From JABCYV01 sp963696025 (lineage in GTDB: Bacteria > Acidobacteriota > Terriglobia > Terriglobales > Acidobacteriaceae), in NCBI GenBank assembly GCA_963696025.1, contig CAVOII010000012.1, positions 62,001-126,000 on the forward strand: 64,000 nt of DNA, given 5' to 3'. The translations under genes and the position numbers were made by a program. A model generated the notes under the pieces. That model saw nothing but the letters and a program-made list of their open reading frames with translations. It made no database searches and was not told the DNA's origin. Below are positions 1-10,100 of the stretch, in pieces; the stretch's first letter is position 1; the number at the start of each line of letters is the position of its first letter.

Positions 1-82
1 TCAATTGAGTTGTTTCTGCAATGGCAGAGTAGTCATGGAGAGTTACGGCGGTAACAAAATAAAGAAGATGCTAGACGATCTC

Positions 83-577
83 TCATTCAGATCGATCGAG
101 AGGCTTCATCATCGCAAAAAGGGGCGTGCCGAACAGATCGTGTGGACCATCATTGACGTGCTCGAAGCCAAAACCCTCATACAGGCGTATGGCGGGAGTT
201 AAGAATGGCGTAGTAGTGAGAAGCAATCGTTTGTAGCCATTCGCCAGGGCGAATTCCTCTATTGTCCGCAGCAGCAATTTACCGATGCCAGAACCCCGAG
301 CTACGGGGTGAACAGCCATACCGCGAATGTATAGCAATTCTTGCTTGGGAATGGCAGACCCGGTCGCCACTATCGCGGCAGTGTCCAAGGCAATCCAGAC
401 TGGCCCTTCTCGCATGCGATTCTCGATTTGTTCGCAGCTAATCGCGGTTGCTGCAAATCCTCCATCCGTGTAGAGCGGCCTATATTCCAGGAACGCCTGC
501 TGCAGCAGGGCAGATATTGCAGCCGCATCGCTGGGTTCGCCCCTGCGAATCTGGATTTGAGATTGCGATGGTCTCAT
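83..577 (-). CDS. GNAT family N-acetyltransferase
   Basis: A 164-residue protein with the GNAT fold. Residues 8-30 form the N-terminal alpha/beta start, and the acetyl-CoA pyrophosphate loop VARGSGIGKLLL (about residues 92-103) fits the R/QxxGxG/A motif. The tail around RLYEGFGFE is the usual last strand and helix. Its ATG lies two bases after the hemY stop codon, so it is probably co-transcribed and translationally coupled as the last gene of the haem cluster. The acyl acceptor cannot be told from the sequence. It could acetylate a small molecule or a protein N-terminus, and a link to haem synthesis is suggested only by position. Confidence 0.85.
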   Translation of the reverse strand: MRPSQSQIQIRRGEPSDAAAISALLQQAFLEYRPLYTDGGFAATAISCEQIENRMREGPVWIALDTAAIVATGSAIPKQELLYIRGMAVHPVARGSGIGKLLLRTIEEFALANGYKRLLLTTTPFLTPAIRLYEGFGFEHVNDGPHDLFGTPLFAMMKPLDRSE

Positions 578-579
578 CC

Positions 580-2001
580 CTAACTCACAATCGCCTGCTG
601 ACGATCACCCAGCAGCCCGCCTTCCGCCAACGCCCGCTCGGCCGCTTCTTTCCCCGAACGCACGCAGTCAGGCACGCCGATTCCGCGATAAGCGTTGCCC
701 GCAAGCGCCAATCCAGGGAGTGGCCGACGCAAACGTTCGATCCGTTCCAATCGTTCCAAGTGGCCGACGTTGTATTGCGCCATTGCCGCTCTCCATTTAT
801 AGACGCGGGCAAAAAGAGGTTCAGCGCCGATGCCGAGAATCTGCCGCAGTTCTTCACCCACGATGCGGAGAATTTCATCGTCTGCCAATTCGAGAATCGG
901 TTCATCTCGCGATCCGCCCAGAAAACACCGGAGGAGGGCGCGGCCTTCAGGCGCACGATGCGAAAACTTGTTGTGCACGAAAGTGGCGGCAAGCACACGT
1001 TTGCCTGCGCTGCGAGGCACAAGGAAACCGAAGCCGGGAGGCAATGACTTCCGCACCCCGCGGTCATAACCCAGCGCTACGGTCACTGAGGAACTGTATT
1101 GGATCTCGCAGAGTTCAGAGGCAAGATCTGCATGGCGGATGCGGAGCAGCTTCGCAGCCGCCATCGCAGGTACAGCAAGGATGACTGCATCGTAAACGTC
1201 GGATTGCGCACCAGCGGAGACCAACCACCCCTCATTTTCAAACTCGGTACTTTGCACGGGAGTATTAAGGCGTAGCCATGACGGGTCTAAGCGAGCCACC
1301 AGGGCGTCCACCATCTCCTGCATTCCACTCTTAAGCGAAGTGAAAAGAGCTGGCGCGGAAGACGACTGCGAAATCTTCCTGTGTGTTGACCGCATCGCGC
1401 GGGCAAGACTGCCGTGGGTCCGCTCCATTTCTACGAAACGAGGGAGCACAGCGCCCACACTAAGAGATGAGGCATCCCCGCCGTAGACGCCGGTGAGCAA
1501 TGGATCAGCGAGGCGATCCACCATTTCCGCGCCATAATGTCGCTCGACAAACGAGGCAACGCTCTCATCACCAGACGAGTTTCGTGGATGGAACCATTCG
1601 CGTGCTATGCGCAGCTTCGTGGCAATAGAAAATAACGGCGACAAAGCTGATGACAAAATACTGGTCGGAACCATGAACATCAAACCGTCGGGAATGGTTA
1701 TCAGCCGGCCGTTCACCAGGATGTATGTCTTGCGTGCCGCGTCGTTGGAGCCGATTAGTTGATCGCTTAATCCAATCTGGCGGCAGAGATCCGCGGCCCA
1801 CGGTTTCTCTGTGAGGAAAGAGTCAGGACCAGCCTCGACCACGCAACCGTCTACGTGTTCGGTGACCAGAACGCCGCCGAAACGGGGACCGGCCTCGTAA
1901 AGTACATATTGCAACGGAGCACCGGCACGACGTTGTTGTTCGAGAACGAAGGCAGCGGAGAGTCCGGAGATGCCGCCACCGATGATGGCGATGCGTTTCA
2001 T
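580..2001 (-). CDS. hemY: Protoporphyrinogen/coproporphyrinogen oxidase, HemY type
   Basis: A 473-residue FAD-dependent oxidase that removes six electrons from protoporphyrinogen IX or coproporphyrinogen III late in haem synthesis. The N-terminus begins MKRIAIIGGGISGLSAAF, a dinucleotide-binding GxGxxG Rossmann motif, followed by the conserved YEAGPRFGG segment. The C-terminus carries the typical GNAYRGIGVPDCVRSG FAD-contact region. I start at the ATG directly before the Rossmann motif (2001), although the frame stays open 13 codons upstream. It lies 57 bases after hemH and just before a GNAT gene. The order hemE-hemH-hemY is the one known from Bacillus. Whether the substrate is the coproporphyrin or protoporphyrin form is not visible. 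Confidence 0.95.
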   Translation of the reverse strand: MKRIAIIGGGISGLSAAFVLEQQRRAGAPLQYVLYEAGPRFGGVLVTEHVDGCVVEAGPDSFLTEKPWAADLCRQIGLSDQLIGSNDAARKTYILVNGRLITIPDGLMFMVPTSILSSALSPLFSIATKLRIAREWFHPRNSSGDESVASFVERHYGAEMVDRLADPLLTGVYGGDASSLSVGAVLPRFVEMERTHGSLARAMRSTHRKISQSSSAPALFTSLKSGMQEMVDALVARLDPSWLRLNTPVQSTEFENEGWLVSAGAQSDVYDAVILAVPAMAAAKLLRIRHADLASELCEIQYSSSVTVALGYDRGVRKSLPPGFGFLVPRSAGKRVLAATFVHNKFSHRAPEGRALLRCFLGGSRDEPILELADDEILRIVGEELRQILGIGAEPLFARVYKWRAAMAQYNVGHLERLERIERLRRPLPGLALAGNAYRGIGVPDCVRSGKEAAERALAEGGLLGDRQQAIVS

Positions 2002-2058
2002 GGTTTGAGAATAATGCCGTCTCGCATTGTCGCGCAGCATTACCTTCGCGACCGAAGT

Positions 2059-3021
2059 CTAAAGCTTTGTCGCGATTGCCGATATCCGCGTCAGAGCTAA
2101 ATCGGCGAGGGCCGCAATCAACAGTGGCGAGTCGTTCAGTGACTCGGCGCGCCACAGCCGCATCCCTACCTTCTCCGCGAACTGTTTGAAGCCGATATCA
2201 ATGTCGTAGAGAACTTCAACGTGGTCACAGAGAAATCCGACAGGCTGAACGAAAACTCCCCTATGGCCTCTTTCCTTTAATGCTGTGATGATGTTTTCCA
2301 CCGTGGGTCCGAGCCAGGCTCCGCCCGACATCCCCTGGCTTTGAAATGCAAATGTCCAGTCTTCGGTTGCAAGGGCAGTCTCCCCTGCTACCAACATCGC
2401 GGTCCCTTTGCTCTGGTTCTCGTAAGGATCGCCTTCCGTGATACTGCGCTGGGGAACGCTGTGCGCCGTAAAGATGATCGGGACTTTGGTTTGCATCTCT
2501 CGACAGGCGCGCTCCCAGCCCGTCCGCAACTTTTCCGAAAAGGCTTTGATCAACAGGGGATGGTCGTGCCACGATTCGACGAAGTCAATGGCAAAGGGAG
2601 TTCCACCCGCCAGCTTCAGCGCGGCACGATAGAGGCCAACGCTGGTGCGCGAATTCTGGGGCGCGAGACAGATTACGACAGCTCGTTGAATGCCATCCGC
2701 CTCCATCGTGCCAAGCGTATCTGCGATGAAAGGCTTCCAATTCCGCATGCCTACATACACCGGCAATTCCAATGCTCGCGCCAGAAGCTCTCCTTGTCTC
2801 AGGGTCAACCTGGTAAGCGGAGATTGTCCGATCAGCCCATAGCGGTGCTTTACCTCTTCCACCACCTCTGGCGAAAGAGATCGGCCACCCGTGATTTGGG
2901 TCAAGAATTCCGGGATCTCGGACACGGAGTCGGGGCTGCCGTGAGCAAGAAGCAGAACTCCAGTCTTCTCGGGGTTGGATTGCCGCTTCACGCCACTTCT
3001 TTCTCGATCAAGAAAATCCAC
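2059..3021 (-). CDS. hemH: Ferrochelatase
   Basis: A 320-residue ferrochelatase that inserts Fe2+ into the porphyrin ring. The N-terminal strand LLLAHGSPDS, the conserved histidine in FTAHSVP (about residue 187) and the acidic GPTVE and CDHVEVLYDID segments near residues 239-275 are the family's metal and porphyrin ligands. Length is close to that of bacterial monomeric enzymes. It follows hemE after 106 bases, a gap that contains a 7-bp periodic repeat, and precedes hemY by 57 bases. Whether it acts on protoporphyrin or coproporphyrin III cannot be decided here. Confidence 0.95.
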   Translation of the reverse strand: MDFLDRERSGVKRQSNPEKTGVLLLAHGSPDSVSEIPEFLTQITGGRSLSPEVVEEVKHRYGLIGQSPLTRLTLRQGELLARALELPVYVGMRNWKPFIADTLGTMEADGIQRAVVICLAPQNSRTSVGLYRAALKLAGGTPFAIDFVESWHDHPLLIKAFSEKLRTGWERACREMQTKVPIIFTAHSVPQRSITEGDPYENQSKGTAMLVAGETALATEDWTFAFQSQGMSGGAWLGPTVENIITALKERGHRGVFVQPVGFLCDHVEVLYDIDIGFKQFAEKVGMRLWRAESLNDSPLLIAALADLALTRISAIATKL

Positions 3022-3094
3022 GCCTGTGCGCCACTTAAAGGCTAATTCCTACATGTCGCTTTTACTCGACCAAGCCTGTATTTGGGGAAAACCC

Positions 3095-3122
3095 CAGTTT
3101 CCAGTTCTCGGTTGTCAGTTCT
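3095..3122. repeat. Heptanucleotide tandem repeat (hemE-hemH gap)
   Basis: Four consecutive 7-mers can be read: CAGTTTC, CAGTTCT, CGGTTGT, CAGTTCT. They fill part of the spacer between hemE and hemH. The unit length is exactly seven, as in three other tracts of this window (near 44.8, 61.65 and 62.46 kb). No protein is encoded here. The role is unknown; it may be a mobile or slippage-derived short tandem repeat. Confidence 0.7.
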
Positions 3123-3127
3123 CAGCT

Positions 3128-4165
3128 TTAGCTTCGAGCGGAATGCTCCTGCACAAACTTGGCCAGCGCTCTTACATTTTCTACCGGCGTTTCGGGCAAA
3201 ATGCCGTGGCCCAAATTAAAGATGTGGCCGGGGCGGCCACCGGCACGCCGCAGTATGTCTTCCGTCCGGCACTTTAACTCCTTCCAATCGGCGAACAACA
3301 GCACGGGATCGAGATTCCCCTGTACCGCTCCCCGAGGGCCAATGCTATTCCAGCCTTCATCGAGCGGAATGCGCCAATCGAGACCGATCACGTCCGCGCC
3401 AGTTTGCTTCATCAAAGGCAGCAGCGTAGCACTGTCGGTGCCGAAGTAAATGACAGGCGCGCCCGTCTTGCGCAGCGCCCGTACCAGTTCAGTAGTGGGT
3501 GGCAGCACATAATGGCAATAGTCTTCTACGCTCAAGCAACCGACCCAACTATCGAAAATCTGAATAACGTCTGCACCGGCGTGCACCTGTTCGGCCGCAT
3601 ACTCCGAGACCACCGCCACCAGCTTAAGCATCAGGTCCGCCCAAACGGCGGGCGAACGATACATCATCTTCTTAGTATGGAGATAATTTCGAGAGCCGCC
3701 GCCTTCGATCATGTAGCTGGCCAGAGTAAAGGGTGCGCCGCAGAAGCCAATCACAGGCAAGCGGCTTCCAAAATGTTTGCCGACCAGGCGCACGCCGTCG
3801 GAAACGTATCCCAGATCGCCGGCGCGATCGGTTCGCAGACGGGCAACATCCGCCGCTTCGCGCAACGGCTGCTCGATCACCGGACCTTCCCCGATAGAAA
3901 AGTGAAAAGGCAAACCCATTACCTCGAGAGGCAGCAAAAGATCTGCGAAGATGATGGCCGCATCCACGCCCAGGGCTTCGGCAGCGGTAACCGTGACCTC
4001 GGCCGCAAGTTCCGGTTTCTTGCAAATCTCAATTAAAGAATATTGCTTGCGGACGGCGCGGTACTCGGGCATATACCGCCCGGCCTGGCGCATGAACCAG
4101 ACCGGCGTCCGGTCAACCGGCAGCGCCTTGCAGGCTTTCACGAAACGGGATTCGGGGGAGGCCAT
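3128..4165 (-). CDS. hemE: Uroporphyrinogen decarboxylase
   Basis: A 345-residue enzyme that decarboxylates the four acetate side chains of uroporphyrinogen III to give coproporphyrinogen III. It shows the family signatures PVWFMRQAGRYMPEYR (about residues 20-35) and GFCGAPFTLASYMIEGGGS (about 141-159), plus HAGADVIQIFDSWVG and the C-terminal NLGHGILPETP motif. Full length and intact. It is the first gene of the minus-strand hemE-hemH-hemY-GNAT run, so the operon promoter should lie between 4166 and about 4320. Confidence 0.97.
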   Translation of the reverse strand: MASPESRFVKACKALPVDRTPVWFMRQAGRYMPEYRAVRKQYSLIEICKKPELAAEVTVTAAEALGVDAAIIFADLLLPLEVMGLPFHFSIGEGPVIEQPLREAADVARLRTDRAGDLGYVSDGVRLVGKHFGSRLPVIGFCGAPFTLASYMIEGGGSRNYLHTKKMMYRSPAVWADLMLKLVAVVSEYAAEQVHAGADVIQIFDSWVGCLSVEDYCHYVLPPTTELVRALRKTGAPVIYFGTDSATLLPLMKQTGADVIGLDWRIPLDEGWNSIGPRGAVQGNLDPVLLFADWKELKCRTEDILRRAGGRPGHIFNLGHGILPETPVENVRALAKFVQEHSARS

Positions 4166-4346
4166 GAACCTCCCAATGTAGCATTTTCATAACTGTCACA
4201 AGGCAACCCGGCCCGATCACAGTGAAGTCCCCGAACCTTGCCCACCGGTCTGCCCTTTCGTGTAGCGAGGCATCAAGAGAGTACCTTCAGAGGTCGCCGA
4301 AACCGTCCTATCATTACTCTGCTAGATGACAAGGGGAGGTACTCAC

Positions 4347-4577
4347 ATGGCGGCGAGTCAGGTGGTTCTTTACTTCGACAAGCAGGAAGATGCCCTGCTT
4401 TTCACCTTGGCTGCCAGTTCGGTGATCTCGCCGGATGGGCCGGGTCGCGCCGACGAGGCCCTGGTGAAGATTGCGACCGAGATCTGCAAAGCCAGCCGGA
4501 TTACCACCGAGGGGGTTCTAAATCCCACGAGCCCGCCTCGAAAAGTTGAGCTTAATCAGCCAAAGAAACCTGTCTAG
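4347..4577 (+). CDS. Small hypothetical protein (76 aa)
   Basis: I do not recognise the family. The start is the ATG at 4347, preceded by GGGGAGG at good spacing; another in-frame ATG at 4326 has no such site. The protein has no signal peptide or membrane segment. It begins with a strand-like VVLYFDKQEDALLFTLAA stretch, has a helical middle, and ends in a proline- and lysine-rich tail. The composition suggests a soluble cytoplasmic protein. It stands alone between hemE (divergent) and the two-component genes. Its good ribosome-binding site and normal codon usage support a real gene. Confidence 0.6.
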   Translation: MAASQVVLYFDKQEDALLFTLAASSVISPDGPGRADEALVKIATEICKASRITTEGVLNPTSPPRKVELNQPKKPV

Positions 4578-4849
4578 GAATGGCGGAGTGCATTTCATTC
4601 AGCTGAGCGCCAGCCTCCTGAGATTATCGCAAGTCTTTCATCCTGCCGAAGGGGCTGTATTTAACGCCCGGAGGCTTCCAAGCCCGGGTTAGCAGCAGCG
4701 TTGACAAATCGCGGGACGAACGGCGAGCCTTCCGGTACCGATTCACCTAAAAAAAGTACTATTCGATTCCGTCAGCGCTCGCGACGTGATTGAATACTTT
4801 ACCGGCATTACGGTAGAGCCCGGGTCTCGCGGGTAGGCAGTCACCATCC

Positions 4850-6232
4850 ATGCACCTTGAAATGAAAGCGCAGTGTGAAAACTGCAGGAGTGCGCTCCCG
4901 CCGGACGGAGAAGCCTATATCTGTTCGTATGAATGCACGTTGTGTCCGGCGTGCGCGGCAAATGTGCATGGGATTTGTCCCAAGTGCGGAGGCGAACTCA
5001 CGAACCGGCCGCGCCGAAAAGCATTTTCCAACGTAGGCCCCGATCATAGCGCTCCGAGACTGCCGGTCCATGAGCGTCCCTGGCTGATCTGGGCCGTGAG
5101 CTTTGCCGTGTGGATTTTCATCGCCCTAGCCGCAAGTGTGGCGTTGTACCGCTATGATCTCGCGGCGGGCAGAAAGATGACCTTTCTCAGCGAGATACCC
5201 CTTGAGCTCAGCCAAGTGCTTACCTACGCTCCCCTAACCCCTTTTGCTTTTGCGCTGGCGCTCCGCTATCCGGTGCAGCGTAGTAATTGGATGCGTCGGT
5301 CGTTGATACTTCTTGCCGGCGGCATCGCTTTTACAGTGGCCCACGTAGCGCTAAGGGCTTTAACGTCTCCCGTCTGGGATTCGAGCACTCGTGGTTTTGT
5401 TTGGGCAGTTTGGGATTCGGTCGCCCACCGTCCGCACATCCGATGGGACTTGGTTGCCACGCTGTTCTATATCAATGGGATCGATGACATCACTGGCACT
5501 TATTTGCCGATCGTGCTCATAGCACACGCTCTGTCGTATTACCGAAGATTCCAGGATCGTGAGCTACGAGCTTCTCAACTTGAGGGCCAACTCGCGAAGG
5601 CGCACTTGCAAGCATTGAAGAACCAGCTACAGCCGCACTTTCTTTTTAATACGCTGCATTCTATTTCCGCGCTCATGCTTACCAATGTACGGGCCGCCGA
5701 CCGCATGATGAGCCGCCTCAGCGACCTGTTGCGCATCAGCCTGGAGAGCGGCGGAATCCAGATCATCCCCCTGAGTCAGGAACTTGAATTCGTTAACGGC
5801 TACCTTGAAATCGAGAAGGTCAGGTTTGAGGACCGGCTAAACGTGGTTTTCGATGTCGCGCCCGACACCCTCGATGCCTTGGTACCTCATTTGTTGCTGC
5901 AGCCGCTGGTAGAGAATGCGGTTCGGCACGGTATTTCCCGGCGATCGAGCAATGGCGAGATTCGGATTAAGGTTAGCCAAGACGGCGGGAGTCTTTGTCT
6001 GCAAGTAGCCGACAACGGCCCCGGCATGGAGGATTCCGACAGCCCTCAGACCAAAACCGGTCTGGGCCTGCGAGCGACGCGGGAACGACTCCAGACTTTG
6101 TACGCCAACGAACAGAGTATAACAATTCGTAGGGCGCCCGAAAGCGGTGTCGAAGTCGAGGTGCGGATACCGTTTCGAACTGAGCCACGTCAGTTAGTGC
6201 ATGAAGTGGCGCAGGCAGACGTCGGGACGTGA
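4850..6232 (+). CDS. LytS-type sensor histidine kinase with N-terminal DUF1272-like zinc ribbon
   Basis: A 460-residue sensor kinase. Residues 1-57 carry four CxxC pairs (CENC, CSYEC, CPAC, CPKCGGEL) that look like the stand-alone DUF1272 zinc-ribbon family. About four membrane segments follow (residues 75-100, 120-145, 148-170, 205-230), then a short coiled coil. The His_kinase domain has the phospho-acceptor box LQPHFLFNTLHSI, and the HATPase has the N-box LLLQPLVENAVRHG and the G-box GLGLRATRERL. The response-regulator gene begins 8 bases after the stop, so the two form a pair. The cytoplasmic metal-ribbon fusion is unusual and could sense metal or redox state. The signal is unknown. Confidence 0.9.
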   Translation: MHLEMKAQCENCRSALPPDGEAYICSYECTLCPACAANVHGICPKCGGELTNRPRRKAFSNVGPDHSAPRLPVHERPWLIWAVSFAVWIFIALAASVALYRYDLAAGRKMTFLSEIPLELSQVLTYAPLTPFAFALALRYPVQRSNWMRRSLILLAGGIAFTVAHVALRALTSPVWDSSTRGFVWAVWDSVAHRPHIRWDLVATLFYINGIDDITGTYLPIVLIAHALSYYRRFQDRELRASQLEGQLAKAHLQALKNQLQPHFLFNTLHSISALMLTNVRAADRMMSRLSDLLRISLESGGIQIIPLSQELEFVNGYLEIEKVRFEDRLNVVFDVAPDTLDALVPHLLLQPLVENAVRHGISRRSSNGEIRIKVSQDGGSLCLQVADNGPGMEDSDSPQTKTGLGLRATRERLQTLYANEQSITIRRAPESGVEVEVRIPFRTEPRQLVHEVAQADVGT

Positions 6233-6239
6233 CCATCCC

Positions 6240-7016
6240 ATGACCACCACTGGCATACGCGCCGTCATCGCTGACGATGAGCCTCTGGCGCGAGAGAAGT
6301 TACGAATTCTGCTGGCTTCGGAGTCAGATGTCCAGATCGTCGCCGAATGCCGCGACGGCAAACAGACCATTGATGCGCTCGAAAGCTTCAAACCTGACCT
6401 GCTGTTGCTGGACATCCAGATGCCCGAAATGGATGGGTTCGAGGTGTTGAGTGCCATTCCCGCGAACGAGCTGCCGATTGTTATTTTCACTACCGCCTAC
6501 GATCAATATGCCGTCCGCGCCTTTGAAGCGCATGCTCTGGATTACCTGCTGAAACCATTTGATCAGGACCGGCTTCACAGCGCCGTCGAAAGGACGCGTG
6601 CTGAACTGCTCAAAACCACCGACCGGGATCTGACAAATCGCCTGCTCGACTTGCTGGCGCAAGCGCGAACGGAATCTAGAGGCGACCGGCGTCTGGTAAT
6701 CAAAGCCGGCGGGCGCGTGGTCTTCCTGGACACAGATGACATCGACTGGGTCGAAGCGGCGGCCAACTACGTCAAGTTGCACGTTGGAAAAGACTCCTAC
6801 GTTTTACGCGAGGGCATAGGACGCATTTCCGAGCGACTCGATCCCAAACAGTTCGTTCGCATCCATCGCTCTGCCATCGCCAATGTTCGAAAAATCAAAG
6901 AACTGCAGCCCTGCAACAGCGGCGAATACATCGTGGTTTTGAAAGATGGCAAAGAACTCTCCTGCAGCCGCGGTTATCGTTCCGGCCTGCAACAGCTCAT
7001 CGACAAGAACAGCTAG
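6240..7016 (+). CDS. LytTR-family response regulator
   Basis: A 258-residue transcription regulator. The receiver domain (residues 6-120) has the acidic pair DDE at 12-14, phospho-acceptor Asp58 in LLLLDIQMPEMDGF, and the conserved Thr and Lys (TTAYD, LLKPFD). The C-terminal LytTR DNA-binding domain covers about residues 155-255, with the WVEAAANYVKLH and RIHRSAIAN motifs. I start at the ATG at 6240 because the receiver begins right there. It is partnered with the kinase immediately upstream. Target genes are not shown by the sequence. The closest downstream gene is on the opposite strand. Confidence 0.95.
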   Translation: MTTTGIRAVIADDEPLAREKLRILLASESDVQIVAECRDGKQTIDALESFKPDLLLLDIQMPEMDGFEVLSAIPANELPIVIFTTAYDQYAVRAFEAHALDYLLKPFDQDRLHSAVERTRAELLKTTDRDLTNRLLDLLAQARTESRGDRRLVIKAGGRVVFLDTDDIDWVEAAANYVKLHVGKDSYVLREGIGRISERLDPKQFVRIHRSAIANVRKIKELQPCNSGEYIVVLKDGKELSCSRGYRSGLQQLIDKNS

Positions 7017-7046
7017 GCAGCCTGCAGCCGTAGGCAGGCAAAATAC

Positions 7047-7070
7047 AAGGAGGCTCTTGCGAGCCTCCTT
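7047..7070. terminator. Hairpin between convergent genes
   Basis: A perfect 10-bp stem, AAGGAGGCTC / GAGCCTCCTT, with the loop TTGC. It lies between the plus-strand response regulator (ends 7016) and the minus-strand receptor (ends 7108). On the minus strand the hairpin is followed by GTATTTTG, so it probably terminates the receptor transcript. It may act in both directions. Confidence 0.75.
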
Positions 7071-7107
7071 GCGTGTATGCCCTAGTTAAAAACCGGGCGC
7101 GACCTAG

Positions 7108-10100
7108 TTAGAAAGTGAACTTCGCCACCAGCGCAATGCTGCGCGCATTGCTGGCGAACACCGACTTCGGAACGTTAAAGTTTGCGTTGCCGGGAGTAAC
7201 GAAGCTCTGATAGCTGCTCCCGGTCGAAGCAAAGCTAGCTACGTCATTGACCCCCAGTCCGTAACCCGGATTGCTACCAGGAATGTATTGGGGATGGTTG
7301 ATGATGTTCGCAAACTGTGCTCCGAAGCGGAACTTCATTCCTTCGGTCAAGTTCAGATCTTTGTAGATACTGAGGTCGATATTGTTGGTCCCCGGTGTTT
7401 GGAGCGTATTACGCGAGCCGTTGGCGAGGGCACCAAGACCAGGGCGGATGTATTGCGCATTCGGATTGTTGACCAGGTAAGCGACGACAGGGCCGGCGTT
7501 GGGCGCGGTACAAGCGGCGACCCTGCATAATGCTGTGACGTCGGTACCGGTTCGCGGGACACCGGACGGATTAACGATTGCGCGATCGCCCGCGTCGTCG
7601 ATGTTTAGGTTAGCGTCTCGCTGCGCCTGGACGGTCACCCATTCACCAGTTTCGTAGGTGTAGACGGGAGCGAACGACCAGTTGCCCACAACGTTCTTCC
7701 TCAGCCAGTTGCCGCCTTTGAAATAGGGCAGGTCATAGACCATTGCCAGGGTGAACCGTTGGGCGCGATCCAGAGCTGAGTTTGCTTTATCTACTTGGTT
7801 GAAACTGAAGAAGTCCTGGGGCCGGCGCGGGGTTAGGTCCGTACTGTGGAAATCTGCCGTACTGTTGTCGATCGTGTGGCTCAAGGTGTAGGCGGCCTGC
7901 AAGGTCAAACCATTGCTGAACCTGCGCGTAAGTCCAGTCTGCAGTGCATGGTAGGTTGACCAGCCGGATGGGATAAACGCAGTGATGAACGGAAAGCACG
8001 GGGGGCCAAGGGTTTCAGGCGGCCCTGGTGTGACCGTACAGCCGAAGCCAGCGTTGCTGTAAGCCGGGACGATGGGGTCCCGCGTTCCCACTATATTGAG
8101 CCCCAAGGAGTCTGAGTTCAGCTGCAGCGGAAGTGCGTTCAGCGTGGCTTGGCTGGGCGCGTTGAAGTAAGTAGGCAAGAAATTCGTCGGCGTAACCGAC
8201 GCCTGCCAGGTAAGGATGTCCTGGAAGCTCAGGTGATTCCCGCGCGTGCCGACATAATTAACTTCTACGGTGTAGTTCTTGCCAAACGAGTGCTGGACGC
8301 CTAAGTTCCAGTTGACCGAGTACGGATCTTTGACATTCGGTGGAATCCAAGCCGCAGTTTGGGCAAGGGCATTATTCCTATCCAAGATGGTGATGCCAGT
8401 GCCGCCGCCGGACAAACCCCCTTTGCCCAGGAAACCAGCGGAAAGTGGGACGGCTTGTACTGTGGAGCCAATTTGTGGCGGCACCGACGTAATACCAATG
8501 TTGTCGTAAAGGGTGTCATACGCTAAGCCGAAACCTCCGCGAATGGAGGTGTTACCGCTGCTTCCCGGCGAGTAGGCGAAGCCAACGCGGGGCGCCCAGT
8601 TGTTCTTGGGAGCCCGGGGATTACTAAACACCAACGGCTGATTGCCGGCTTGCGGGACGAGAAGGCTGGGTGTGTTCGCGATAGCGTTGAGACTCTGCCG
8701 GTTTTCGCCGGTCGGCGTGGTGGTGTACTCGTAACGAATACCCAGGTTTAAACTCAGGTGCTGATTCACGCGCCAAGTGTCATTCGCGAACCAGTAAATC
8801 GCGCTCTGATTGCCGTAATAGGTGCTCGAGCCGGTGCTGCGCTGTCCGAAAGCGTCAGGCCCAAAGTCCTCGAGATAAACCTGTGTAGAGTTATATTGGT
8901 AGTCACCTCGCGAACGTTGAGTAAACCCTTGCGGCGAAATGTACCAACGGTATTCCGCTCCGAACTTTAAGCTGTGCTTGCCCTTTACGACGCTGATGTT
9001 GTCGACAAATTGGTAGAAGTTCTGGATGGTGAACTGGGGAGCAAGTTGATTCGGCCCAATGTTTAGACCGGCGCCGAGGTCCTTAAGCGTAATGTTTGGA
9101 AATGCGTCGAGTCCGGGATACTTGAAGTTGCCGGCCCCAATATTTTGGTTAAACCGATTGAAACCCACTCTGAATTCATTGGTCACGCTGGGTGAAAACG
9201 TGTGGTATTCGCTCAGGTTGAAGAGGTCGAATATGTTCGCGTACGGAGTGAAGAATGCACCGAGCTGGGCTGCGTTATCCAGCAAATTCTCCTTGTTATA
9301 AATGAACCTTCCGCGGATCTGATCTTTCTCCGAAAGGTTGTAATCGACGCTCTGGACGAAATTCGTCCAGCTCTGCCATGCCGCAGGAATGACCGGCACT
9401 AGCCCAGCCTCGATACTGCCTGCTGCGCATGTGCCGTTTGCAGGCGCTTTGAAGCCGTTACCAAACGGGACCTTGTTAGATAGTCCGTCGTATTCAATGC
9501 ACCCGGAGGGCGTTGAAGCCGTTGGCACGTATTGCTTGAGAATCGCAAAGTTCGTTGCGCTAAGACCTGGATCAGTGGCAATGGCCGCAAGGCCTGCCGC
9601 GGTCGGTGCATCCACGGCGCCGCCACCGACCGAGATGAATCCGATGGGCTGGCGCTCAAAATTGCTGAAGAAGAACAGCTTGTTCTTGATGATTGGCCCA
9701 CCGAAAGTAGCGCCATATCGATTGTTGTCCAGTCGAGGATTCGAGGTAAGTCCCTGCTGCACCCAAGTCTGGTCTACACCGTTAAGGTTCTTATTTCGGA
9801 AGTACTCGTAAAGCGATCCGTGAAAGCTGTTGGTGCCGCTCTTGACGGTCGTGTTGAATTGACCACCGGAAGAGTGACCGAACTCGGAATTAAACTGGTT
9901 TGACAGGAGTGTGAAGTTCTCGACTGCGTCTGGTGGAACTGCGATCAGGTTGCCGGTTACCGTCTTGAGGTTGTTGTCAACACCTTCGACGGTGAAGTTG
10001 TTGTCGCGGGGACGCTGACCTCCGACTGACGGACCGGCACCAAGCCCCATGGCGCTCGCATTGGTCACGCCTGGGCTCAACATTGAGAGGTTCAAAACAC

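Noticed and set aside
448..1184. Plus-strand ORFs of 199 and 154 codons
   Set aside because: They lie antisense within hemY, lack start signals and have no recognisable sequence.
4740..4837. Open frame ending VSARDVIEYFTGITVEPGSRG upstream of the kinase gene
   Set aside because: It reads like a protein end but has no start codon or ribosome-binding site, and only about 40 codons are open. It could be a gene remnant, but I cannot support it.
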